From Candidatus Wallbacteria bacterium (GTDB lineage: Bacteria; Muiribacteriota; UBA6191; JACPRK01): DNA of 64,000 nucleotides. Position numbers and translations under genes: made by a program. The notes below the pieces were generated by a model. The model saw nothing but the letters and a program-made list of their open reading frames with translations. It did not search any database and was not told the origin of the DNA. The stretch's first letter is position 1; the number at the start of each line of letters is the position of its first letter. This document shows, in pieces, positions 9,016 through 16,291 of this stretch. Where the stretch lies: contig JACQZN010000037.1 of assembly GCA_016213845.1 (NCBI GenBank), forward strand, positions 44,603 to 108,602, in the 5' to 3' direction.

Positions 9016-9855
9016 ATGACGTCGAAGACGCGGAAGATCACCCTGGGCCACAGCCCCGACCCCGACGACGCCTTCATGTTCTACCCGCTGGCCAAGGGGC
9101 TGGTGGAGAGCGGACCCTACGAGTTCGAGCACATCCTGCAGGACATCGAGACTCTCAACCGCCGCGCCACTCGCGGCGAGCTGGATGTCACGGCGCTCTC
9201 GCTGCACGCCTACGCCTACGTGGCGGACCGCTACGCGCTTCTGAGCTGCGGGGCCAGCATCGGCGACGGCTACGGGCCGCTGGTGGTAGCGCGAGAGCCG
9301 ATGAGCCTGGACCAGCTCCGGACCCGGCGAATCGCCGTGCCCGGAACGCTCACGACGGCCTACCTGGCGCTCAGGCTCTGCCTGGGCGAAGTGGCCTACA
9401 ACGTCGTCGCCTTCGATCAGATCCTGAAGGAGGTTGCCGAGGGCCGAGCGGACGCAGGCCTGATCATCCACGAGGGCCAGCTGACCTACGGCGATCTGGG
9501 GCTCGTGAAGGTCGTCGACCTGGGCGAGTGGTGGCACGAGCAGACCGGGCTACCGCTGCCGCTCGGGGCCAATGGAATCCGCAGGGACATCCCGGCTGCC
9601 GAGGCTGCCGAGATTGCCCGGATCGTGCATGACAGCATCGCTTATGCGCTCGAGCACCGGGACGACGCGCTGCGGCACGCAATGAGCTGGGCGCGCGACA
9701 TGGACACCGAGCGAGCCGACCGTTTCGTCGGGATGTATGTCAATGACTACACGCTGGACTTCGGCGAGAAGGGTCGTCAGGCCGTGACCGAGCTCTTGCG
9801 CCGCGCGGCCGCCGAGGGCATCGTCCCGGCGGCCCCTCCCATCGAGTTTCTCTGA
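9016..9855 (+). CDS. mqnD: 1,4-dihydroxy-6-naphthoate synthase (MqnD family)
   Basis: 279 residues from ATG 9016, preceded by GGAGAAG. The N-terminal 'GHSPDPDDAFMFYPLA' motif and central 'LIIHEGQLTYGDLGL' are hallmarks of the MqnD/MqnA fold. The His of 'IIHE' corresponds to the catalytic histidine known for MqnD. In the futalosine pathway MqnD converts cyclic dehypoxanthinyl futalosine to 1,4-dihydroxy-6-naphthoate, a step in menaquinone synthesis. The protein is cytosolic. No other mqn gene lies in the window, so the pathway genes are scattered in this genome. MqnA is the main alternative, but the IIHE motif favours MqnD. Confidence 0.85.
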   Translation: MTSKTRKITLGHSPDPDDAFMFYPLAKGLVESGPYEFEHILQDIETLNRRATRGELDVTALSLHAYAYVADRYALLSCGASIGDGYGPLVVAREPMSLDQLRTRRIAVPGTLTTAYLALRLCLGEVAYNVVAFDQILKEVAEGRADAGLIIHEGQLTYGDLGLVKVVDLGEWWHEQTGLPLPLGANGIRRDIPAAEAAEIARIVHDSIAYALEHRDDALRHAMSWARDMDTERADRFVGMYVNDYTLDFGEKGRQAVTELLRRAAAEGIVPAAPPIEFL

Positions 9856-9878
9856 GACACCGCCAAGGAGTGACCGAG

Positions 9879-10403
9879 ATGCTGCGTATGCGCCAGACCT
9901 TTGCCCTTGCACTGTCGATGACGGCCATCCTCGCGCTGGCCGGTTGTGAATCGGCTACCGAACGAGAGCGGCTCGAAAAGGCGAAGGTCCACGAGCTCGA
10001 CGAGAGCTCGGCCGCGGCCGCGCCAGCCGCAGGCTCCGCCGGCGAGCACGATCACGAGCATGACCATGACCACGCGGCTCACGCCGGCGAGAAGTCCGCG
10101 GGACCGCAGGGTGGGCAACCCGGCTCGCCGGATGCCCTTCCGCCCGGCCACCCGGCCGTGAAGCCGGTCGAAAGCCACGGTCCCAAGGTCGAAGGCAAGG
10201 CGGGCGAGGCTGCGCCTGTGGGCAGCGTTCGCGAAGGCGCCAAGACCGGCGCCGAAGCAGGCTCGGGCACTGCCGCCGGCTCCGCCGGCTCCTCGGACGA
10301 AGCCGGCTCGGCCAGCGCCAACTGCACCTGCAGCAAGGACAAGCCGAGCTGCCAGTGCGGTCACTGCAGCGGCGCCATCGGCGAGTGCCACTGCCGGCAT
10401 TGA
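9879..10403 (+). CDS. His- and Cys-rich lipoprotein, possible metal binder
   Basis: From ATG 9879 (AAGGAG ideally placed upstream) the protein has 174 residues. A signal peptide ends in the lipobox Leu-Ala-Gly-Cys near residue 23. Then comes an acidic, charged segment, a His-Asp/His-Glu run (about residues 55-70), a long Ala/Gly/Ser-rich low-complexity linker, and a compact C-terminus with Cys-x-Cys, Cys-x-Cys-x-x-Cys and Cys-His-Cys patterns ending in His. The composition suggests binding of Zn, Cu or Ni at the outer face of a membrane. The linker looks disordered. It follows mqnD by about 20 bp and may be co-transcribed. No homologous family is recognised. Confidence 0.7.
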   Translation: MLRMRQTFALALSMTAILALAGCESATERERLEKAKVHELDESSAAAAPAAGSAGEHDHEHDHDHAAHAGEKSAGPQGGQPGSPDALPPGHPAVKPVESHGPKVEGKAGEAAPVGSVREGAKTGAEAGSGTAAGSAGSSDEAGSASANCTCSKDKPSCQCGHCSGAIGECHCRH

Positions 10404-10550
10404 AGTAGTGAGTATCGAGTAGGGCTAATCGCCCCCTCGCTCATCCCGAGCACGCCGCGTTCCTCCCCCGCTCATCCTGAGCAGGCCGCGAAGCGGCCGT
10501 GTCGAAGGACAGCCTCCAACCTGTCTCCTGAAGCCTGAAGCCCGGGGCCG
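10401..10550. repeat. Intergenic patch with three short repeat types
   Basis: The gap after the lipoprotein gene holds a TAGTGAGTATCGAGTAG stretch (10405-10422), two copies of a CGCTCATCC(C/T)GAGCA unit (near 10438 and 10469) and a CCTGAAGCCTGAAGCCC stretch (about 10527). The second CTCATCCTGAGCA unit is followed by a perfect GGCCGC-GAA-GCGGCC hairpin (10484-10498) and GTGTCGAAGGA. This arrangement looks like the widespread short interspersed element with the same ends. No gene is seen here. Confidence 0.6.
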
Positions 10551-10554
10551 CACC

Positions 10555-11232
10555 TCAGGCGAAGCTTGCCAGGATCTCTGCGGGAGAGCCGACGCGTCCC
10601 ATGAAGATCGGCGTCTCGATCAGCGTGTACTTGCTGGCCTCGCTCTCGCGCAGCCGGCGGACCAGCGCCTCGAAGTCGGCGGGGTGATCGGTGTCGAAGG
10701 CGATGACGAACTCGTGGTCGCCCAGGCCGAAGCAGTAGCTGGTGTTGACGCGCACCGACTCGTACTTGTGGCCGATGGCGATGTGTTCCCGCATTGCCTT
10801 GCTCCGCTCCTCCATCGGCAGGTGGTACCAGGACCGCATCTTCACGAACGGGTAGACGAACAGGTACTTCGGCTCCTGAAGCTTGGGCGCCTCGTGGTCC
10901 TTCAGCTTGGGGTACGGGGATTCACGGTAAAGGCTGATGTAGAGGTGCGGCGTATGCAGGAAGCGCCCCAGACCCGTGCGGGTGAGCCGGCCAGCCAGAT
11001 CCTGCAGTTCCTCGAGCCGCTCGGCGCGGTTCCAGAGGAAGAAGTCGACGTCGGCCCGCAGCCCGACCGTCGAGTACGCCTTCGACTCGATTCCGCTGCC
11101 GGGCGCACCCGCGAGCTCCACGAACTGCCGGATTCCCTCGGCGCGCGTCCGCTCGTCCTGCCTGTGCCACGACAGGTCCAGCTTGAAAAAGACGAACTGC
11201 GAAAACCCGGTGAGCTTCTGTTCCTCGGCCAT
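10555..11232 (-). CDS. hemQ: HemQ-like heme protein (chlorite dismutase family)
   Basis: 225 residues from ATG 11232, which has GAGGTGG upstream. The sequence shows the chlorite-dismutase/HemQ pattern: 'QFVFFKLDLSWHR' at the start, 'VGLRADVDFFLWNRAE', then 'YLFVYPFVKMRSWYHLP' and 'MREHIAIGHKYESVRVNTSYCFGLGDHEFVIAFDTD'. The Tyr in 'VYPF' corresponds to the reactive Tyr of HemQ, and a His after 'MREH/IGH' to the proximal heme ligand. HemQ oxidatively decarboxylates coproheme III to heme b in the coproporphyrin pathway. No other heme gene is adjacent, so a general peroxidase-like role cannot be excluded. It is single and cytosolic. Confidence 0.8.
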   Translation of the reverse strand: MAEEQKLTGFSQFVFFKLDLSWHRQDERTRAEGIRQFVELAGAPGSGIESKAYSTVGLRADVDFFLWNRAERLEELQDLAGRLTRTGLGRFLHTPHLYISLYRESPYPKLKDHEAPKLQEPKYLFVYPFVKMRSWYHLPMEERSKAMREHIAIGHKYESVRVNTSYCFGLGDHEFVIAFDTDHPADFEALVRRLRESEASKYTLIETPIFMGRVGSPAEILASFA

Positions 11233-11359
11233 CGGTCGACCACCTCGATTCAAGGGCCCGGGCTCTGGCCGCACACTCTCATCGGCCGTCGAATCGTCAC
11301 CCGGGTTACCTGTGGGCTGGCTACATTAGCACGCGCCCGGCTTTCGCTCAAGTAGCAGG

Positions 11360-12490
11360 CTACGGCTTGGCTGGCGGCGGGGTCGGGGCTTCGCGCTGGT
11401 AGTACTTGAGGAGCCAGCCCAGGAGGTCGCTGGGCTTTCCCTCCAGGAGCTTGCGGATGGCGAAATCGTAGAGCCGCACCCCCGGAAGCTCGCTGGCCAG
11501 CTCCGCGGTCCGCAGCCGGTCGAAGCCCTGGCCATCCAGCTCGAGCACGTACTTGCCCGGGGCGCGGAAGGTTTCGCGCCCTGAGCCTTGCCGCTCGTCG
11601 GCGCTGGCGCGCACCTCCACACTGCGCCAGGCCCCGTCGCGGACGTCGTTGGGCGAGCGGTACTCGATGCGGATCTGGCTCTTTATCTGAGCGGCGATCT
11701 GGACGTAGATGTCCTCGAGGTCGGTCGGCTTGGGCGCGAAATAGGCCCGCGCGCCCGTCAGGGTGGCCACCTTGGTCAGCTCCTCACGCAGCACCTTGCG
11801 CCCCAGTCCGATGGTGTAGATCGGGATGCTCGCGGCGCGCGCCTTGGAAAGCACGCCCTTGAGCGAGTGGCGGGAGAGCTGCGCAGTCCCGTCGCGGTTC
11901 TGGTCCTGGCCGTCCGTCAGGAGCAGGACCACCCGACGGCCCGGCGCACCCTCCAGATCCTGCAGCGCCCGCCAGAGCGCGTCATAGAGCGCCGTTGCGC
12001 CATAGGAGGCGAGCGTGTGGAGACGCCCCAGGAGCACCGCCTTGTCGCTGGTCCTGGGCGAGACGATGCGGGGATCGTCGGCAAAGCTGATGATCTCGGC
12101 CTGGTCGTTGTCGTCGAGCAGCCGGATGAAGAGCCCGGCCGCCCGCTTCACCGACTCGATGGCCGGCGTCATGCTGCCGCTGGCGTCGACGCACACGGCC
12201 GCCACGATCGGGGTCCGATCGATGGCCACGTCCTCGATCTTGACCCGCTTGTCAGCCTCGAAGACGCGGAAGTTCCTCGCCTCCAGACCCTTCAGTGTCC
12301 GCCCTGTCCGGTCGACGAGCGAGACCGACACTCGCATCCGGGGGAACTCGCCAACCTCGATCTTGTGAATGTCGACGCCCAGGTCGGCCGTCTGGGCCCC
12401 CAGGGCCGAGGCGGTGAGGAGCAGCAGCGCCAGAGAGCCGCGAGTCGGCGATACGAGCCGCCACCCGGGCAGTGAACGGGGGGCACGCAT
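11360..12490 (-). CDS. Secreted VWA-domain protein of the acidobacterial VWFA type
   Basis: 376 residues from ATG 12490 (a GTG at 12502 is in frame). Residues 1-32 form a signal peptide. An Ig-like region (40-95) with 'LVDRTGRTLKGLEARNFRVFEADK' precedes the VWA domain. The VWA MIDAS begins with DASGS at 102-106; 'GATALYDALW' supplies the conserved Thr and 'LLTDGQDQNRDG' the Asp. This arrangement matches the VWFA-related family (TIGR03436-like) abundant in Acidobacteria. Such proteins bind a divalent cation and probably mediate protein contacts in the periplasm. No MoxR ATPase gene is adjacent. The function is unknown. Confidence 0.8.
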   Translation of the reverse strand: MRAPRSLPGWRLVSPTRGSLALLLLTASALGAQTADLGVDIHKIEVGEFPRMRVSVSLVDRTGRTLKGLEARNFRVFEADKRVKIEDVAIDRTPIVAAVCVDASGSMTPAIESVKRAAGLFIRLLDDNDQAEIISFADDPRIVSPRTSDKAVLLGRLHTLASYGATALYDALWRALQDLEGAPGRRVVLLLTDGQDQNRDGTAQLSRHSLKGVLSKARAASIPIYTIGLGRKVLREELTKVATLTGARAYFAPKPTDLEDIYVQIAAQIKSQIRIEYRSPNDVRDGAWRSVEVRASADERQGSGRETFRAPGKYVLELDGQGFDRLRTAELASELPGVRLYDFAIRKLLEGKPSDLLGWLLKYYQREAPTPPPAKP

Positions 12491-12538
12491 GAGGTGCGTC
12501 ACGAAGTAGCGAGGCCTGCCTGGAGGTGGCCGGCCCTC

Positions 12539-13453
12539 TTACTTCACCACGCGGCGGGCGCCGACGAAGCGCGGTTTGAAGAAAGCGTCGCCGGGGTCGC
12601 CCTCGACCACGCGCTGCTCCTTGGGGAACGGGTAGACGAACTTCCCATCCTTCCAGTAAAGACCAGCGAAACTGATGTTGCCGTCCTTCTTGATGCTGAA
12701 GAGCAGGATGTCGCCCGACTTGTAATCGGTCCCCTTGACCTCCTCGCCAGCCTTGGAAAGGACGCCGTAGTCCCGCGTGATCTCGGGATGGCCGGCCTGG
12801 CCATAGATCCACTGGACGAAGCCCGGAGCGTCCACGCCGCCGTCCTTGGGGCTGGAGCCTTCCTTCTTGTAGGGCGTTCCCAGGCCGGCTTCGATGAGGC
12901 TGGCGAGGTTGGCCTGTTGCTGCTCGACCGAGAGCGCGGGGGGAGGGCCCGGCGGCGGGACCGCAGTGGCGGGTGGCGGAGTTGCGGGCGCAGGCGGGGG
13001 CGCGTCGGTCGGCGGCGGAGCGATCGCGGACGCCGGCGCGGGCGGCGGCGGTGTGGCGGCTGGAGGGGGGGGCGGCGGCGGCGTGGCGGGGGTTGCCGCA
13101 GAAGCGACGGGCGGAGCCGTCGGCGTGGCGGCAGCCGCGGCAGGCGGCGCCGGGGGAGCCGGTGTTTTCGGCGGCTCGGGCGTCGGCGCGGGCGCCTCGG
13201 GGATTCCGGCCGCCTTGCGCACGCTCCCCGTCATTACCGCGAAGGTCGACGGCACCGTGCAGAGAATGAGCGCAAAGAGGATGATGGCGATGCGTGAGAG
13301 CTGCTTGCGCTTCTCATGCAGCGCGACGATCTCGCAGTACTTGTCGGAGCAGAACAGGTTGCCGCAGGCCTTGCACTTGATGCTCGAATTCTGCTTGCAG
13401 TTGCCGCACTTGACTGTCTCGGTGTCCTTGGAACCGCACTTGTTGCAATGCAT
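12539..13453 (-). CDS. Zinc-ribbon, TM, Pro-rich protein with inactive NlpC/P60-like domain
   Basis: 304 residues from ATG 13453 (GGAGG upstream). Four parts are visible. First is a Cys-rich zinc-ribbon region (C3, C6, C16, C19 and C27, C30, C35, C40). Second is one transmembrane helix at about 54-73. Third is a Pro/Ala/Thr-rich linker from about 85 to 190. Last is a domain patterned like NlpC/P60. In that domain the normal Asp-Cys-Ser-Gly is Asp-Ala-Pro-Gly at 208-211, and the normal His-Val-Gly-Ile is Phe-Ala-Gly-Leu at 262-265, so both the catalytic Cys and His are gone. It is probably a binding module outside the membrane with the zinc ribbon inside. The NlpC/P60 call rests on pattern, not on a search. 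Confidence 0.6.
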   Translation of the reverse strand: MHCNKCGSKDTETVKCGNCKQNSSIKCKACGNLFCSDKYCEIVALHEKRKQLSRIAIILFALILCTVPSTFAVMTGSVRKAAGIPEAPAPTPEPPKTPAPPAPPAAAAATPTAPPVASAATPATPPPPPPPAATPPPPAPASAIAPPPTDAPPPAPATPPPATAVPPPGPPPALSVEQQQANLASLIEAGLGTPYKKEGSSPKDGGVDAPGFVQWIYGQAGHPEITRDYGVLSKAGEEVKGTDYKSGDILLFSIKKDGNISFAGLYWKDGKFVYPFPKEQRVVEGDPGDAFFKPRFVGARRVVK

Positions 13454-13482
13454 GGGAATTGGCCTCCAGTTGGAACCCGCCC

Positions 13483-14319
13483 TTAGCGGTAGAGCAGCAC
13501 CGGGCACTCCGCATAGCGCAAGACGTACTCGGTGGTGCTCCCCATGATCAGCTCCCGCAGGCGGGAATGGCCATAGGCGCCCATGGCCAGCACGTCCGCA
13601 TCATACTTGCGAGCTGCCTCGACGATCGCCTCGCCGGGCGCTCCGCCGACCCGCTCGATCTCGAACTTCAGCTTGTAGGGCTCGAGGAAGCTCTGGACCT
13701 CCTCGAACAGCTCCCGGCCATAGGAATCGTCGGAATCGACAACGACCACTTTCATCGTCAGGTCTTCCTGCGCGCAAGCCTCGGCGGCGATCTTCAGGAC
13801 GCTGTTGGCCGTGCGGCTGCCGTCGTAGGCCGCCAGAACGCGCTCGATCCTCGTCCGGGCACGCGGCGCCACGAAGACCGGCTTGTTGATCTGGCGGATC
13901 GTCGCCTCGAAGGTCGAGCCGAAGATGCGGCTCCCCCACTCCGAGAATTCGCCCCGCTGCCCCAGGACCACCAGGTCCACGGTGTGGGCCTCCTTGCAGA
14001 GGACGTCGCTCACGATGCCCGTCCGCAGGATGGTGGTGCACTCCACCCCCGCGTCGGCGGCCAGCTTCCCGGTCTCCTCCAGGATCGCCTGCCCCAGCTG
14101 GCGCGACGTCTCCTGAAGCGTCTCCTGGAAGTTGGGGGGCGGCGTCACGCCCAGGCAGATGCTGATGTCGTGGATGAGCGGCCCTGCCAGCTTCTTCAAG
14201 TCGATGACGTGCAACGCGCGCACGGAAGCCTTGTAGTGCTTCGCCAGCACCAGACCGTACTCGACCGCGGTGCGCGAGTACTCCGATCCGTCCGTGGGCA
14301 ACAGGATGCTCTTGAACAT
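13483..14319 (-). CDS. Tandem universal stress protein
   Basis: 278 residues from ATG 14319, giving the standard start 'MFKSILLPTDGSEYSR'. There are two Usp domains of about 140 residues each. Both carry the ATP-binding pattern G-2x-G-9x-G-S/T: 'GQRGEFSEWGSRIFGST' in the first half and 'GAYGHSRLRELIMGST' in the second. The Asp of 'TDGS' and 'YDGS' fits nucleotide contact. Usp proteins bind ATP in the cytoplasm and act in stress, redox or motility regulation. The downstream zinc-ribbon gene starts 29 bp away, so the two may share a transcript. The upstream gap holds palindrome copy 3 and a divergent peptidase gene. Confidence 0.9.
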   Translation of the reverse strand: MFKSILLPTDGSEYSRTAVEYGLVLAKHYKASVRALHVIDLKKLAGPLIHDISICLGVTPPPNFQETLQETSRQLGQAILEETGKLAADAGVECTTILRTGIVSDVLCKEAHTVDLVVLGQRGEFSEWGSRIFGSTFEATIRQINKPVFVAPRARTRIERVLAAYDGSRTANSVLKIAAEACAQEDLTMKVVVVDSDDSYGRELFEEVQSFLEPYKLKFEIERVGGAPGEAIVEAARKYDADVLAMGAYGHSRLRELIMGSTTEYVLRYAECPVLLYR

Positions 14320-14344
14320 CGAGAGGGCGTGGCGAGTATAACAC

Positions 14345-14413
14345 CGGCAAGAAAATCGGGGACACACGACCTATTTTCAAAAAATAGGTCGTGTGTCCCC
14401 GATTTTCTTGCCG
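14345..14413. repeat. Long perfect palindrome, copy 3 (33-bp arms, 3-nt loop)
   Basis: Arms 14345-14377 and 14381-14413 pair perfectly. The core GGGGACACACGACCTATTTT is identical to the other copies, but the base before CGGGG is T not C, with the matching A on the other arm. The outer arm CGGCAAGAAAA is unique to this copy. It lies between two divergent gene starts (14319 and 14449), so it cannot be a 3'-end terminator for either gene. Confidence 0.9.
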
Positions 14414-14448
14414 ATGTCAGGAAGCGGGCCATCGACCCGGGAGGACCC

Positions 14449-15396
14449 ATGCCGCTTCGTACGTTCGCACACACTGCAACCACTTCGCTGGCTCTGCTGC
14501 TGGCGTTGGCCACGGCCTGCCCGGCCGAGTTCCCGCCCGAGGGGCGGCTCACCGTCAGCGCCTACAAGGTCCGCCAGGGCGAGGTCCTCGTCGTCGGAGT
14601 CCGAGGCGCGCGCGGCATCCGTCACATCGAAGGGCGCTTCCTCGACCGGCTTCTCTCCTTCTACAAGACCGACACGGGCGATTTCGAGTCCCTGGCCGGC
14701 GTCGACCTGGAAGACAAGCCCGGCTACAAGGAGGTCCGCGTCCATCTCGTCTCGCCCGGCGGCCAGACCCTGGTCCTGCGCAAGGCCGTCGAAATCCTCG
14801 AGGGCAAGTTCAGCGCCGACAAGCTCACGGTCCCCGACAAGATGGTCGACTTCGACGAGGAGACCACCGCTCGCATCGAGGATGAGCGCCAGCGGCTCGA
14901 GGCCGCTCTGGCGCGCCACAACCCGCGCGCCTTCGGTGCCTCCTTCGCCCTGCCCGTCGCCGGCCAGCTCACCTCCAGCTTCGGCCGTCGCCGCATCCTG
15001 AACGGAAAGCCCCGCTCCCCGCACTCCGGGGCCGACATCAAGGCGCCCATCGGGGCCGTCGTGAAGGCCACGGCCGCGGGCACCGTCGTGCTGGCCGAGG
15101 ACCAGTACTTGCCGGGCAAGATGGTGGTGATTGACCACGGCCTGGGGATCTTCACCGGCTACTACCACCTCAAGGAGATCCGCGTCCAGGAGGGCCAGGA
15201 AGTGCGCGAGGGCGCTCTCCTGGGCTTCGTCGGCATGACGGGGCGCGTCACGGGTCCGCACCTGCACTGGATGGCGCGAATCGGAAAGGCGCGCGTCAAC
15301 CCGCTGTCGCTGAGGCGGCTGCGGATCTCGCAGCTCTCTAGCGACGAGCTTGCTTCTCCAGAGCCCGCAGAAGCTGATCCGGCGTCACGATCTTGA
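14449..15396 (+). CDS. Secreted M23 family metallopeptidase
   Basis: 315 residues from ATG 14449, preceded by GGGAGGA. A signal peptide covers about 1-26. Residues 30-130 form a beta-rich region, followed by a short Glu-rich helix (138-156) and the LytM/M23 domain (about 166-300). The zinc ligands are H192 and D196 in 'HSGAD' and the second His of 'HLH' at 271-273. M23 enzymes cut peptide cross-links in murein or act as envelope factors. The last ~60 bp overlap the convergent STAS gene, so the final 19 residues, which are Ala/Glu/Ser-rich, are unlikely to be structured. The gene is divergent from the Usp gene. Confidence 0.85.
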   Translation: MPLRTFAHTATTSLALLLALATACPAEFPPEGRLTVSAYKVRQGEVLVVGVRGARGIRHIEGRFLDRLLSFYKTDTGDFESLAGVDLEDKPGYKEVRVHLVSPGGQTLVLRKAVEILEGKFSADKLTVPDKMVDFDEETTARIEDERQRLEAALARHNPRAFGASFALPVAGQLTSSFGRRRILNGKPRSPHSGADIKAPIGAVVKATAAGTVVLAEDQYLPGKMVVIDHGLGIFTGYYHLKEIRVQEGQEVREGALLGFVGMTGRVTGPHLHWMARIGKARVNPLSLRRLRISQLSSDELASPEPAEADPASRS

Positions 15397-16132
15397 GCCT
15401 GAGGAGCACGTCGCCCAGCTTCTCGCGCCCGCCCCCGCGCCGCTGCTCATCCAGCGCCCGCTTCAGCCCCGTATCGTCCAGCATCCCGGCCTCCTGAAGG
15501 ATCTGGCCGAGCAGGTTACGACGTACGAACTCCGACTTCGAAGGCGGCGCCATCAGACTTCCGCCCGTCGAGCGCTGCTGCCGGCGCTGATACTGCGTCT
15601 CCAGCGCGCTCAGAATCTGCGCCGGCGTCACGATGTCCAGCCGAAGGAGAATGCTGCCCAGCTTCTCGGCGCCGGCCAGCCGCCGCTGTTCGTCCAGCGC
15701 CCGTTTCAGGCCATCCTCCTCGAGCACGCCCAGGTCGATGAGGATCTCCCCCAGCAGGCTCGCCTCGACGAACTCCGATCGTCTGGGCGCCTGCGCAGGC
15801 GCGATCATGCGGATGGCGGTCGGAACGTCGTCCGTCGCCGGGAACACGCTGGCCAGCGACAGGGTTCCGAGATACTCCCGAAAGGTCCCGGGCGGAGACA
15901 GCAGCACCGAGGAGCCGCCGTTCAGCTTGATGCGGGAAAGCGCCCGCAACACCTCGCAGAAGACGTCGACCGTGGCGCTGCCCAGCTTCGAGAGATCCCA
16001 GAGCACCCGGATGGGATTGGCGCCCAGCAGATGGTCCATCTCCTCGCGGACGATCCGCACGGCGTCGACGCCGAGGACACCGGCCATGTCGACTTGGGTG
16101 TACCCCTGTTTCTGCGCGATGCCAATCTTCAT
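15338..16132 (-). CDS. STAS-like domain fused to two MshEN-type (T2SSE N-terminal) repeats
   Basis: 264 residues from ATG 16132. Residues 1-110 follow the STAS pattern, with a 'VLWDLSKLGSATVDVFCEVLRAL' strand-loop-helix and 'NGGSSVLLSPPG'. Two repeats of about 64 residues follow (119-182 and 199-262). Each has 'S-E-F-V-x-x-x-LLG-x-IL-x-x-x-G-x-L-x-x-x-GLKRALDEQRR' and 'KLG-x-x-LLRL-x-IVTP-x-Q-x-L-x-ALE'. This is the pattern of the N-terminal domain of type II secretion/MSHA ATPases, which in MshE binds cyclic di-GMP. The residues needed for c-di-GMP binding cannot be confirmed by eye. The fusion suggests a small regulatory adaptor. It overlaps the convergent M23 gene by 59 bp. Confidence 0.7.
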   Translation of the reverse strand: MKIGIAQKQGYTQVDMAGVLGVDAVRIVREEMDHLLGANPIRVLWDLSKLGSATVDVFCEVLRALSRIKLNGGSSVLLSPPGTFREYLGTLSLASVFPATDDVPTAIRMIAPAQAPRRSEFVEASLLGEILIDLGVLEEDGLKRALDEQRRLAGAEKLGSILLRLDIVTPAQILSALETQYQRRQQRSTGGSLMAPPSKSEFVRRNLLGQILQEAGMLDDTGLKRALDEQRRGGGREKLGDVLLRLKIVTPDQLLRALEKQARR

Positions 16133-16149
16133 GCGGGCTCGCCAGGCAT

Positions 16150-16222
16150 CGTAACACAGGGAGGAGGCTCGAGGCTTGAGGCTTGAGAAGTGAGGCTCGA
16201 GGCTTGAGAAGTGAGGCGCGAG
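16150..16222. repeat. Degenerate GAGGCTTGAG repeat patch
   Basis: Here a GAGGCTCGAGGCTTGAG unit occurs twice, joined by AAGTGAG spacers, with a final degenerate unit (GAGGCGCGAGG). It fills most of the gap between the STAS gene and the divergent hypothetical gene at 16292. It is the same repeat type as at 23270, 35474 and 42516. Confidence 0.75.
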
Positions 16223-16291
16223 GGGTGGCGCCCCAAACTTCGGGGGGGTGGGTACATAATGAATACGGGAGTGATTCGAGGAGGAAGCCGG

